64,000 nucleotides of DNA, taken from Denitrificimonas caeni DSM 24390 (GTDB lineage: Bacteria > Pseudomonadota > Gammaproteobacteria > Pseudomonadales > Pseudomonadaceae). A program made the translations under genes and the position numbers. The stretch lies in NCBI RefSeq assembly GCF_000421765.1, contig NZ_ATXQ01000012.1:1-64000 (forward strand). The letters are read 5' to 3'. Positions 10,112-19,175 of the stretch are shown here, in pieces. The notes under the pieces are model-generated. The model was not told the origin of the DNA, made no database searches, and saw only the letters and a program-made list of their open reading frames with translations. Numbering within the stretch: position 1 is the stretch's first letter; every line of letters begins with the position of its first letter.

Positions 10112-10124
10112 TAGTATTTTACTA
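10112..10124. promoter_or_regulatory. Candidate TetR operator in the mexL-mexJ intergenic region
   Basis: In the 91 bases between the divergent regulator and pump genes lies a perfect palindrome TAGTA-TTT-TACTA. It overlaps a possible -10 hexamer TATACT (10123-10128) reading toward mexJ. A repressor there would block pump transcription. No good -35 is seen at the right spacing, so the promoter assignment is tentative. Confidence 0.45.
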
Positions 10125-10175
10125 TACTTCTCCCGTTCTGTATCTAAACCTGCTTGAGACGAAAGGCCTACTATT

Positions 10176-11276
10176 ATGTCGCATCGCATTTTTTACCTGT
10201 TTTTTTATACGACTTTGCTGGCGTTAACTGCGTGTAGCGCTGAAGAACCTGTCGTTAAAGCACCGCGTCCGGTGATGGTGGTTCAGCCACAAACGGCAGA
10301 TGCTGTGGTTCAGGCCTTTCCGGGTGAAGTGCGTGCGCGCCTAGAGCCAGAGTTGGCGTTCCGTTTAGGCGGTAAAGTGACGAAGCGTTTAGTCGATGTC
10401 GGTACGCAGGTAAAGACGGATCAAGTTTTAGCAGAGTTGGATCCTGAAGATGTGCGTCTGCACCTAGATGCGATGCGCGCGCAGGTTTCTGCAGCAGAGG
10501 CGAACCTACAATTGGTTAAAGCCGAGCGCGATCGTTATAGCAAGCTGCTTGATCGCCAATTGGTTAGTCATTCGCATTATGACAATGCGCAAAATCAGTT
10601 TAAAACCGGTGAAGCGCGCTTACGCCAAGCCCGTGCGGAGCTGGAAGCTGCAAAAAATCAAGCTGATTACACTCAGCTGCGTGCCCCTTATTATGGTGTG
10701 ATTGCTCAGGCTCGAGTCGAAGCGGGACAAGTTGTGGCAGCAGGACAAACAGTCTTTGTGCTGGCAGTGGATGGTGAGCGGGAAGTAGCGATCAACTTGC
10801 CTGAGCATGCGGTTGAGCGATTTAAAGTCGGCCAAGCGGTTGAAGTGTCTTTGTGGTCGCAGCCGGACCAACGTTTTGCTGGGGAAATACGAGAGATTGC
10901 GCCTGCGGCGGATTCACGTTCACGTACCTATGCTGCGCGAGTAGCTTTTCGTACGGCAACTATTGCCGCAGAGCTAGGCCAGAGTGCACGGGTGTATATG
11001 CAGTCTGATGCACAAGCTCAATATGCCGTGCCATTGTCAGCGGTTAATGCAGAAAATGACCAGCCTTATGTGTGGGTGGTTGATCCTGCAAGCTCAACAG
11101 TGCAGCAGCGGAAAGTACAGCTAGGTGCTTACACTCAAGACAGTGTGCCAGTGTTATCGGGTTTAACCGCTAATGATTGGGTGGTTGCTGCGGGTGTACA
11201 CATACTGCAAGAAGGACAGGTGGTACGCCCTGTTGATCGAACCAATAAGCCTGTGCAACTAAGCGCGAAGGAGTAA
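10176..11276 (+). CDS. mexJ: RND efflux periplasmic adaptor (MexJ-like)
   Basis: This 366-residue membrane fusion protein links an RND inner-membrane pump to an outer-membrane channel. It starts with a lipoprotein signal and lipobox (LTAC, Cys near residue 20), then a biotinyl-lipoyl-like domain, an alpha-helical hairpin (about residues 95-165) and beta-barrel domains. ATG 10176 is preceded by GAAAGG. mexK starts 5 bases after its stop. No outer-membrane channel gene follows, as in mexJK of P. aeruginosa, which borrows OprM or OpmH. Confidence 0.85.
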   Translation: MSHRIFYLFFYTTLLALTACSAEEPVVKAPRPVMVVQPQTADAVVQAFPGEVRARLEPELAFRLGGKVTKRLVDVGTQVKTDQVLAELDPEDVRLHLDAMRAQVSAAEANLQLVKAERDRYSKLLDRQLVSHSHYDNAQNQFKTGEARLRQARAELEAAKNQADYTQLRAPYYGVIAQARVEAGQVVAAGQTVFVLAVDGEREVAINLPEHAVERFKVGQAVEVSLWSQPDQRFAGEIREIAPAADSRSRTYAARVAFRTATIAAELGQSARVYMQSDAQAQYAVPLSAVNAENDQPYVWVVDPASSTVQQRKVQLGAYTQDSVPVLSGLTANDWVVAAGVHILQEGQVVRPVDRTNKPVQLSAKE

Positions 11277-11281
11277 TCGAA

Positions 11282-14200
11282 ATGCGCTTTAATCTTTCTG
11301 CTTGGGCACTCAATAATCGACCGTTAGTGCTGTTCGCTATGATGATGCTGGCGATTATCGGAGCCATGTCATACGCTAATTTGGGTCAGAGTGAAGACCC
11401 TCCGTTCACTTTTAAAGCCATGATCATCAATACGGTGTGGCCAGGCGCTACCGCTCAAGAAGTGTCGGAGCAGGTGACTGAGCGCATCGAAAAGAAATTA
11501 ATGGAAACCGGCGAATTTGAAAAGGTTATATCGTTTTCAAGACCCGGCGAATCGCAGGTCACTTTTGTGGCGCGCGACTCACTCAGTTCCAAGCAGGTAC
11601 CTGAGTTGTGGTACCAAATTCGTAAGAAAATTGGTGATATTCAGCATACTTTGCCGCGTGGTGTGCATGGCCCATTTTTTAATGATGAGTTTGGTACCAC
11701 CTTCGGCAACATTTATGCGCTGACCGGCGAAGGTTTTGACTATGCCGTACTGAAAGACTATGCCGATCGCGTGCAGTTGCAGTTACAGCGGGTTAAAGAT
11801 GTCGGCAAGGTTGAAATTCTCGGCTTGCAGGATGAAAAAATTTGGATTGAACTGTCCAATACACGTCTAGCCAGTATGGGGCTGCCGCTGCAGATTGTGC
11901 AGAAAGCACTGGAAGAACAAAACAGCGTGTCAGCAACCGGCTTTTTTGAAACAGCCACCGATCGAGTGCAGTTGCGGGTTAGTGGGCAGTTTGAAACCGT
12001 AGAGCAAATTCGTGAATTTCCAATACGCATTGGTGAGCGTACTTTTCGTCTAGGTGATATTGCCGAAATACGCCGTGGCTTTAATGATCCAGCCGCGCCG
12101 CGAGTGCGTTTTATGGGTGAGGATGCGTTAGCACTTGCGGTGGCGATGCGCGATGGCGGCGACATTTTAGTGTTGGGTAAAGCGTTGGAAGATGAGTTCG
12201 CACGACTGCAGGATGTTTTGCCAGTGGGTATGCAGTTGCGCAAAGTCTCTGACCAGCCCGCAGCGGTGAAGGAAAGCGTTGGTGAGTTTGTGCAGGTGCT
12301 GGCTGAAGCGCTGATCATTGTGCTCTTGGTGTGCTTCTTCTCCTTAGGTTTTCGTACTGGTTTAGTGGTGGCTTTATCCATTCCTTTGGTTTTAGCCATG
12401 ACCTTTGCCTTGATGTATTACCTTGGCATTGGTTTGCATAAGATTTCATTAGGCGCGCTGGTGTTAGCGCTGGGCTTGATGGTTGATGATGCGATTATTG
12501 CCGTGGAAATGATGGCGATTAAAATGGAGCAGGGTATGGATCGCATGAAAGCGGCCAGCTTTGCGTGGACCAGTACCGCTTTTCCTATGCTGACGGGTAC
12601 GTTAATTACCGCTGCTGGCTTTTTGCCAATTGCCACTGCCGAGTCCAGCGTGGGTGAGTACACACGCTCGATTTTCCAAGTGGTCGGTATCGCTTTGATT
12701 GTGTCGTGGATTGCTGCAGTGGTGTTTGTACCTTATTTAGGCGATAAGTTATTGCCTGATTTAGCACGTCTGAAAGCGGCAAAGCATGGCAGCACAGAAG
12801 GTGAACATGATCCTTATGCTACGCCGCTGTATCGCCGTATTCGTGCGGTGATCACTTGGTGTGTGACTCAGCGTACGTTGGTTATCATTGTTACCGTATT
12901 GCTGTTTGCTGGATCGATTTTTACCTTCCGTTATGTGCCCAAGCAATTCTTCGCTGACTCTAATCGTTTAGAATTATTGCTCAATATTAAACTGGCGGAA
13001 GGCGCTTCGCTGAAAGCCACGCAAGCCCATGTCGAGAAAATTGAAGCATTGCTAAAAGATCGTCCGGGAATTGAGAACTATGTGGCGTACATTGGCTCAG
13101 GTTCGCCGCGTTTCTATTTGCCACTTGATCAACAGTTGCCAGCGACCAGTTTTGCTCAGTTTGTGATGATTACCGATAGCCTTGAGCAGCGCGAAGAAGT
13201 GCGCGAATGGTTGATTGATACCATGCATGAGCAGTTCCCTGATGTGCATTCACGCATTACCCGTTTAGAAAATGGTCCGCCAGTTGGTTATCCTGTGCAA
13301 TTTCGGGTGACTGGCGAGCATATTGGTCAAGTGCGTGAATTAGCCCGCCAAGTTGCTGCTGTGGTGCGTAACAATCCGCATGTGTCTAACGTGCACTTAG
13401 ATTGGGAAGAACCCAGTAAAGTGGTCTACCTGCAAATTGACCAAGACCGTGCACGGGCAATGGGTGTCAGCACCGCCAGCGTTTCACAGTTTTTGCGCGG
13501 CGCTTTATCGGGTGCCAGCGTCGGACAGTTTCGTGAAGGCAATGAGCTGATTGAGATATTACAGCGCGGCACGCTCGAAGATCGTGAGGATCTGGCCGGT
13601 CTTGGTAGCCTAGCGATTCCTACGGATTACGGCACCAGCGTGTCCTTGTCACAAGTGGCAACGCTAGAGTACGGTTTTGAGGACGGAGTAATTTGGCATC
13701 GTGATCGTTTGCCGAATGTCACTGTGCGTGCGGATATTTACGGTAAAGATCAAGCCGTTGATGTCGTGCGCGAAATCTTGCCGCAATTACAAGGCGTGCG
13801 TGACAGCTTGCCTGATGGGTATTTGCTGGACGTCGGTGGCACGGTAGAGGACTCAACGCGTGGCCAGAGTTCAGTGATTGCCGGTATGCCGTTGTTCTTA
13901 TTGGTGGTGTTGTCGTTATTGATGATCCAGTTGCGCAGTTTCTCACGCTCAGTGATGGTTTTCCTTACAGCGCCTCTGGGGTTGATTGGTGTGACCTTGT
14001 TTCTACTGCTGTTTAATCAGCCATTTGGCTTTGTGGCGATGCTCGGCACTATTGCTTTGTCGGGCATGATTATGCGCAACTCTGTCATCTTGGTTGATCA
14101 AATTGAAACCGATATCAGCTTAGGTCATACACCTTGGCAGGCGGTAATTGATGCTACTGTACGCCGCTTTAGACCGATCACTCTGACAGCGCTAGCGGCC

Positions 14201-14347
14201 GTTTTAGCGATGATTCCATTATCTCGTAGTGTCTTCTTCGGGCCGATGGCTGTGGCAATTATGGGAGGTTTGATCGTCGCAACGGTGCTGACTCTGTTAT
14301 TCTTGCCAGCCCTCTATGCCGCATGGTTTCGTGTGCGCAAAGAGTAA
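11282..14347 (+). CDS. mexK: RND efflux permease (MexK-like)
   Basis: This 1021-residue proton-driven RND transporter has the standard layout: one helix, a large periplasmic loop, six helices, a second loop, then five helices. The TM4 region GLMVDDAIIAVEMM carries the adjacent aspartates needed for proton relay. N-terminal sequence (MRFNLSAWALNNRPLVLF) and partner genes match MexK, whose reported substrates include triclosan and macrolides; substrates here are inference. AAGGAG lies just upstream of ATG 11282. Confidence 0.87.
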   Translation: MRFNLSAWALNNRPLVLFAMMMLAIIGAMSYANLGQSEDPPFTFKAMIINTVWPGATAQEVSEQVTERIEKKLMETGEFEKVISFSRPGESQVTFVARDSLSSKQVPELWYQIRKKIGDIQHTLPRGVHGPFFNDEFGTTFGNIYALTGEGFDYAVLKDYADRVQLQLQRVKDVGKVEILGLQDEKIWIELSNTRLASMGLPLQIVQKALEEQNSVSATGFFETATDRVQLRVSGQFETVEQIREFPIRIGERTFRLGDIAEIRRGFNDPAAPRVRFMGEDALALAVAMRDGGDILVLGKALEDEFARLQDVLPVGMQLRKVSDQPAAVKESVGEFVQVLAEALIIVLLVCFFSLGFRTGLVVALSIPLVLAMTFALMYYLGIGLHKISLGALVLALGLMVDDAIIAVEMMAIKMEQGMDRMKAASFAWTSTAFPMLTGTLITAAGFLPIATAESSVGEYTRSIFQVVGIALIVSWIAAVVFVPYLGDKLLPDLARLKAAKHGSTEGEHDPYATPLYRRIRAVITWCVTQRTLVIIVTVLLFAGSIFTFRYVPKQFFADSNRLELLLNIKLAEGASLKATQAHVEKIEALLKDRPGIENYVAYIGSGSPRFYLPLDQQLPATSFAQFVMITDSLEQREEVREWLIDTMHEQFPDVHSRITRLENGPPVGYPVQFRVTGEHIGQVRELARQVAAVVRNNPHVSNVHLDWEEPSKVVYLQIDQDRARAMGVSTASVSQFLRGALSGASVGQFREGNELIEILQRGTLEDREDLAGLGSLAIPTDYGTSVSLSQVATLEYGFEDGVIWHRDRLPNVTVRADIYGKDQAVDVVREILPQLQGVRDSLPDGYLLDVGGTVEDSTRGQSSVIAGMPLFLLVVLSLLMIQLRSFSRSVMVFLTAPLGLIGVTLFLLLFNQPFGFVAMLGTIALSGMIMRNSVILVDQIETDISLGHTPWQAVIDATVRRFRPITLTALAAVLAMIPLSRSVFFGPMAVAIMGGLIVATVLTLLFLPALYAAWFRVRKE

Positions 14348-14352
14348 AACAT

Positions 14353-14388
14353 CGGCAAGTGTAGGCTTTTTTGCGCCAACACTTGCCG
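14353..14388. repeat. Perfect inverted repeat between mexK and waaF
   Basis: CGGCAAGTGT (14353-14362) pairs perfectly with ACACTTGCCG (14379-14388) across a 16-base loop. It follows the mexK stop by 6 bases and ends 30 bases before waaF. There is no T-tract after the stem, so it is not a classical intrinsic terminator. It may still attenuate read-through or protect the mexJK 3' end. Confidence 0.6.
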
Positions 14389-14418
14389 TGTCTGCCTAGA
14401 TGCTTGAAACTCTGCATT

Positions 14419-15468
14419 ATGAATATATTGATTATTGGCCCAAGTTGGGTCGGCGACATGGTGATGGCGCAGACATTGTTTATTTGTCTGCAGCAGCAAC
14501 ACCCTGGTTGCTCCATTGATGTGTTGGCTCCGGATTGGAGTCGACCGATATTGCAACGCATGCCGCAAGTGCGCCAAGCGCTAAGCTTTCCGCTCGGACA
14601 TGGTGCGTTGGATTTGGCTGCGCGGCGCAAAATTGGCAAGCAGCTTAAAGGTCAATATGACCAAGCGATCTTGTTGCCAAACTCGTTAAAATCAGCGTTA
14701 ACCCCTTTTTTTGCTGGCATCCCCTTGCGCACTGGCTGGAAAGGCGAGATGCGCTACGGCTTGCTCAATGATTTGCGCATTCTCGATAAGCAGCGTTATC
14801 CGCTAATGATTGAGCGCTTTATGGCTTTGGCTTATCCGCCAGCAACTGAATTACCCAAACCGTATCCACGACCGAGCTTACAAATTGATCATGCTGAGCG
14901 AGACAGTGCGCTGCAAGCGTTTTCGCTTAAAGTGGCTGATCGCCCAGTGCTGGCCTTGTGTCCTGGTGCTGAGTTTGGTGACGCCAAGCGTTGGCCTGCA
15001 GAACATTACGCTAAAGTTGCCGATGCGAAAATTCGTCAAGGCTGGCAGGTGTGGATTTTTGGCTCAAAAAATGATCATCCGGGTGGTGAAGAAATTCGTC
15101 AGTTTCTGATCCCAGGCTTGCGTGAAGAAGTTTATAATTTAGCCGGTGAAACCTCGCTGGCACAGGCGATTGATTTGATGTCGTGCGCCACCGCAGTGGT
15201 GTCTAATGACTCAGGTTTAATGCATGTTGCGGCAGCGCTCGATCTGCCATTGGTCGCCGTATATGGTTCCACCTCGCCAGAATTTACCCCGCCACTGGCT
15301 GAAAAAGTGGCAATGGTACGTACGGGTATTGAGTGCAGCCCATGTTTTGATCGTACCTGCCGTTTTGGTCATTATGATTGTTTGCGTTTGCTCAAACCAC
15401 AGTTGGTGATTGATGCACTAACTGACTTGGTGGGCACCCCTCTCTCATTGCAAGAGCCGATAATCTAG
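14419..15468 (+). CDS. waaF: ADP-heptose:LPS heptosyltransferase II
   Basis: This GT9 enzyme adds the second L-glycero-D-manno-heptose to the LPS inner core at the cytoplasmic face of the inner membrane. The 349-residue product begins MNILIIGPSWVGDMVMAQ and has the C-terminal donor-binding segment VVSNDSGLMHVAAALDLPLVAVYGS (read in two parts). I chose ATG 14419; a TTG 48 bases upstream gives 16 atypical residues. Its TAG overlaps the GTG of waaC by one base. Confidence 0.95.
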   Translation: MNILIIGPSWVGDMVMAQTLFICLQQQHPGCSIDVLAPDWSRPILQRMPQVRQALSFPLGHGALDLAARRKIGKQLKGQYDQAILLPNSLKSALTPFFAGIPLRTGWKGEMRYGLLNDLRILDKQRYPLMIERFMALAYPPATELPKPYPRPSLQIDHAERDSALQAFSLKVADRPVLALCPGAEFGDAKRWPAEHYAKVADAKIRQGWQVWIFGSKNDHPGGEEIRQFLIPGLREEVYNLAGETSLAQAIDLMSCATAVVSNDSGLMHVAAALDLPLVAVYGSTSPEFTPPLAEKVAMVRTGIECSPCFDRTCRFGHYDCLRLLKPQLVIDALTDLVGTPLSLQEPII

Positions 15469-16517
15469 TGCGTGTACTGTTGATTAAGACTTCGTCGTTG
15501 GGCGATGTCGTGCATACCTTGCCAGCCTTGACCGATGCGCTACGAGCGATACCTAGCATTCGCTTTGATTGGGTGGTTGAGGAAGGCTTTGCGGAAATTC
15601 CATGCTGGCATCCAGCTGTTGATCAGGTAATCCCTGTTGCGATTCGACGTTGGCGTAAACATCCGCTGCAAACCTGGCGCAGTGGCGAATGGCATGATTT
15701 TAAAAAACGCATCCATCAGCAAAAGTATGATCTGGTGATTGATGCACAAGGTCTATTAAAAAGCGCTTGGCTGACGCGAGGTTTTAAAGTGCCGGTGGTT
15801 GGTTTTAATCGCCAAAGTGCGCGCGAACCGATTGCTAGCTACTTCTATGATCGACCGATATTTGTACCTCGTGAGCAGCATGCTGTGGAACGTGTGCGCC
15901 AGTTGTTTGCGCAAGCACTGCGCTACGCGTTGCCTAAACAAATCGGTGAATACAGCTTGCACCGTGAGCGTCTTGCTATAGCTGAGCAACATCCACCGTA
16001 TGTGTTGTTTTTACATGGCACCACTTGGCCGAGCAAGCATTGGCCGCAAACTGCATGGCGAGCGTTGGCTGAGCAGTTATCGGAGCAAGGTATAGCGGTA
16101 CGCATTCCATGGGGTAGCGCTGAAGAAGAGCAACGTGCCCACTTTATTGCTGAAGGCTTGCCGCAGGTGACCGTGTTACCACGACTGAATATCACCGGTG
16201 TGGCAGGACAGATTGCAGGTGCGCAGGCCTGTGTGGCTGTGGATACAGGCTTGGGTCATTTGGCGGCGGCATTAGATGTGCCCTGTGTATCTTTATATGG
16301 TCCAACGTTACCGGGGCGCGTGGGAGCCTATGGCCAAGGCCAAGTGCACCTCTGTGCGCCAGGTCCAAACGCAGGCTTAGGTGATCGCAATTTGCCTTGT
16401 TTTGATCAGCTTGGCGCAGAACAAGTGCTTGCCGCGCTGCGACCGCTGCTGGCGCCCACTGCACAAGATCAGCAAAGTGATACGCAACAGGTCGTGCACG
16501 ATAAGGATGCTGGCTGA
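15468..16517 (+). CDS. waaC: LPS heptosyltransferase I
   Basis: WaaC adds the first heptose to Kdo of the LPS inner core. The 349-residue GT9 protein starts MRVLLIKTSSLGDVVHTLPA, has the acceptor-side segment DAQGLLKSAWL and the donor site VAVDTGLGHLAAALDVP. The C-terminus has a polar tail rich in Gln and Asp after residue ~330. Start is GTG 15468 sharing a base with the waaF stop; its TGA overlaps the ATG of waaG. Confidence 0.95.
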   Translation: MRVLLIKTSSLGDVVHTLPALTDALRAIPSIRFDWVVEEGFAEIPCWHPAVDQVIPVAIRRWRKHPLQTWRSGEWHDFKKRIHQQKYDLVIDAQGLLKSAWLTRGFKVPVVGFNRQSAREPIASYFYDRPIFVPREQHAVERVRQLFAQALRYALPKQIGEYSLHRERLAIAEQHPPYVLFLHGTTWPSKHWPQTAWRALAEQLSEQGIAVRIPWGSAEEEQRAHFIAEGLPQVTVLPRLNITGVAGQIAGAQACVAVDTGLGHLAAALDVPCVSLYGPTLPGRVGAYGQGQVHLCAPGPNAGLGDRNLPCFDQLGAEQVLAALRPLLAPTAQDQQSDTQQVVHDKDAG

Positions 16518-17638
16518 TGCAACTGGCCTTTATCCTTTACAAATACTTTCCCTTTGGCGGCTTGCAGCGCGACTTTATGCGTATTGCCTTAGAGTGCCAA
16601 CAGCGCGGCCATCAGATACGTGTGTATACGCTGATTTGGGAAGGTGAAATTCCCGACGGCTTTGATGTGCGCATTGGCCCGGTTAAAGCGTGGGCGAATC
16701 ACAGTCGTAATCAGAAATTTTATCATTGGCTGCAAGCGGATATGCAACAGCAGCCGGTTGATCGTGTGATTGGCTTTAATAAAATGCCTGGCCTTGATGT
16801 CTACTATGCAGCCGATGGCTGTTACGAAGACAAAGCGCAAACCTTGCGCAATCCCTTATATCGCTACAGCAATCGCTATCGGCATTTTGCCAACTATGAG
16901 CGTGCGGTGTTTGCGCCGGATTCGCCAACGCAGATTTTAATGATTTCTGAAGTGCAGCAGCCCTTGTTTGTTAAGCACTATCAAACACCGGCTGCGCGCT
17001 TTCATTTACTGCCGCCGGGGATTGCTAAAGATCGTCGGGCGCCCAGTAATGCTGCTGACATTCGAGCCGAGTTTCGTGCCGAGTTTAATTTACGAGATGA
17101 CCAGCATTTATTACTGCAGGTGGGTTCAGGTTTTAAAACCAAAGGTTTAGATCGTAGCTTGAAAGCATTAGCCAGCTTACCGACCGCACAGCGAGAGCGC
17201 ACACAGTTAATCGTGATAGGGCAAGACGATCCAAAACCTTTCTTGCTTCAAGCCGCTGCTTTAGGCATCTCTAAACACATCAAAATATTTAAGGGTCGCA
17301 GTGATATTCCGCGCTTTTTACTTGGCGCTGATCTATTGATGCACCCTGCTTATAATGAAAATACCGGCACGGTGTTATTAGAGGCTTTAGTTGCAGGTTT
17401 GCCGGTGCTGGTCACCGACATTTGCGGTTATGCACACTATATTGAAGAGGCTGATTGCGGGCAGGTATTAGCAAGTCCATTTGAGCAGAAAAAACTGGAT
17501 CAGGCTTTGACTCATATTTTAGCGGATTCTGCCTTGCGCGCGCGCTGGTCGGAAAATGCACTTAATTATGCGCAAACGGCCGACTTGTATTCGATGCCTC
17601 AGCACGCAGCCGATATTATTTTAGCGGAGTTAGCATGA
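16517..17638 (+). CDS. waaG: LPS core glycosyltransferase WaaG (GT4)
   Basis: This GT-B fold glycosyltransferase of 373 residues adds the first outer-core hexose to heptose II; in Pseudomonas the sugar is galactosamine rather than glucose, by family knowledge. The N-terminus MQLAFILYKYFPFGGLQRD and the C-terminal donor motif HPAYNENTGTVLLEALVAG, with the two glutamates of the EX7E signature, are clear. It overlaps waaC by one base and waaP by 4 bases in a tightly coupled operon. Confidence 0.94.
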   Translation: MQLAFILYKYFPFGGLQRDFMRIALECQQRGHQIRVYTLIWEGEIPDGFDVRIGPVKAWANHSRNQKFYHWLQADMQQQPVDRVIGFNKMPGLDVYYAADGCYEDKAQTLRNPLYRYSNRYRHFANYERAVFAPDSPTQILMISEVQQPLFVKHYQTPAARFHLLPPGIAKDRRAPSNAADIRAEFRAEFNLRDDQHLLLQVGSGFKTKGLDRSLKALASLPTAQRERTQLIVIGQDDPKPFLLQAAALGISKHIKIFKGRSDIPRFLLGADLLMHPAYNENTGTVLLEALVAGLPVLVTDICGYAHYIEEADCGQVLASPFEQKKLDQALTHILADSALRARWSENALNYAQTADLYSMPQHAADIILAELA

Positions 17639-18441
17639 AACTTAAGTTAGACGAACCTTTTGCCAGTCTGTGGGCTGGGCAAGATGCGTTTGTCGCTGTC
17701 GAGCAATTGCAAGGCGAGGTTTATCGCGAACTAGAAGCGCGCCGTACGCTGCGTACGGAGGTCGATGGTCGTGGTTATTTCGTTAAGATTCATCGTGGTG
17801 TTGGTTGGGCAGAAATATTTAAAAATTGGTTGACCGCAAAAGCCCCAGTGTTGGGTGCTGAGCAAGAATTGATCGCCATTGAGCGCTTACAGAAAAATAA
17901 CATTGCCACCATGACAGCGGTCGGCTTTGGTATGCGCGGCAGTAATCCGGCGCAGCAACACTCCTTTATTATTACGCAAGAGCTGGCACCAACCATCAGT
18001 CTGGAAGATTACTCAATCAACTGGCCTACTCAGCCGCCTGAGCCTGCTTTAAAGCGAGCTTTGATTGCCCGTGTTGCGCAAATGGTGGGTGGCATGCATC
18101 GCGCTGGGGTGAATCATCGTGATTGTTATATCTGTCATTTCCTCTTGCATACCGACAAGCCAATTGATGCAGAGTCATTTCGTTTGTCGGTGATTGATTT
18201 ACACCGTGCGCAAACACGCGAACAAACGCCAAAGCGCTGGCGCAATAAAGATTTAGCCGCGTTGTATTTTTCGGCGTTGGATATTGGTTTAACTCAGCGT
18301 GATAAATTGCGTTTTTTGCGTGAGTACTTCCAGCAGCCATTAGTGGAGATTTTGCATGATGAAGCTGAGCTATTGGCTTGGCTTGAGGACAAAGCTGCCA
18401 AGCTTTACGCGCGTAAAGTGCGCTATGGAGATGCCTTGTAA
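17635..18441 (+). CDS. waaP: LPS core heptose(I) kinase
   Basis: WaaP phosphorylates O4 of heptose I, a modification essential for viability and for intrinsic drug resistance in Pseudomonas. The 268-residue protein has a eukaryote-like kinase fold: a lysine region YFVKIHRG, the catalytic loop NHRDCYICHFLL with Asp at residue 163, and the metal-binding VIDLHRAQ. Length and motif position agree with characterised WaaP. It is embedded in the waa operon with overlapping stop and start codons on both sides. Confidence 0.95.
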   Translation: MKLKLDEPFASLWAGQDAFVAVEQLQGEVYRELEARRTLRTEVDGRGYFVKIHRGVGWAEIFKNWLTAKAPVLGAEQELIAIERLQKNNIATMTAVGFGMRGSNPAQQHSFIITQELAPTISLEDYSINWPTQPPEPALKRALIARVAQMVGGMHRAGVNHRDCYICHFLLHTDKPIDAESFRLSVIDLHRAQTREQTPKRWRNKDLAALYFSALDIGLTQRDKLRFLREYFQQPLVEILHDEAELLAWLEDKAAKLYARKVRYGDAL

Positions 18442-19175
18442 TGTCGAGTTGGCAATTGGCAGCAGACTATCAGATGCTGCAGGCAGACTTTGGCAGTCTA
18501 GAGAGTGTATTCGCCTTAGAGGGTGAGCGTATCACCCATGATCCGCTGTCTGAGCTGATTCGCGTCAATCGCCAAGGCGTGGATTATTATGTGAAACGTT
18601 ATCGCAATGCTGGTAAAGGTTTACGGCGTTATGCGGCGCGACCTCGTATTAAAGCAGAATGGCAGAATCTTAAGCGTTTTGCTAAGTGGGGCATTGCGAC
18701 GGCTGAAGTGGTTGCGCAAGGTTTAGAGCGTAAAGCTGGTGCTTTCGTGCGCGGTGCGATGATTACTCGAGAAATACCCCATAGCCGTGATTTAGCTGAT
18801 TTAGCGCACAATAAAAGTCCACTACTGAGCAATCCAGCATGGGTTAAACAGGTCAGCGCTCAGGTTGCTGATGCAGCACGGGTCATGCATCAGCACGGAT
18901 TTACCCACAACGATTTGAAGTGGCGTAATTTACTGGTTGATGACCAAGTGAAAGTGTATTTGATTGACTGCCCTGCCGGTACTTTTTGGTGGGGGCCGAT
19001 GCTGCGTTATCGCATCATTAAAGACTTAGCTTGTTTAGATAAAGTTGCTAAATATCATCTGAGCAACACGCAACGTTTGCGTTTTTACTTACAATATTGC
19101 CAGCGCTCTCGACTGAAAGCCGAAGATAAACAGAAGATCGTGAAAATTCTGCGATTCTTTGAGGGACGTGAATGA
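18441..19175 (+). CDS. LPS core kinase, WapP-like
   Basis: This 244-residue second kinase of the LPS operon has the catalytic loop FTHNDLKWRNLL (Asp ~158) and the metal site LIDCPAG. It occupies the place of the P. aeruginosa gene next to waaP (PA5008, WapP-type), proposed to phosphorylate a core heptose. Specific target is inference. Starts at ATG overlapping the waaP stop (TAATG) and overlaps the next gene by 4 bases. Confidence 0.82.
   Translation: MSSWQLAADYQMLQADFGSLESVFALEGERITHDPLSELIRVNRQGVDYYVKRYRNAGKGLRRYAARPRIKAEWQNLKRFAKWGIATAEVVAQGLERKAGAFVRGAMITREIPHSRDLADLAHNKSPLLSNPAWVKQVSAQVADAARVMHQHGFTHNDLKWRNLLVDDQVKVYLIDCPAGTFWWGPMLRYRIIKDLACLDKVAKYHLSNTQRLRFYLQYCQRSRLKAEDKQKIVKILRFFEGRE

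Noticed and set aside
9407-10189. The 14-base CTATTATGTCGCAT found both downstream of the TetR gene and at the mexJ start
   Set aside because: Too short to support a duplication or recombination site; probably chance or a minor remnant.
11758-12663. Long minus-strand open frames inside mexK
   Set aside because: They are antisense shadows of a well-supported RND permease with Ser/Thr/Pro-rich, low-information translations.
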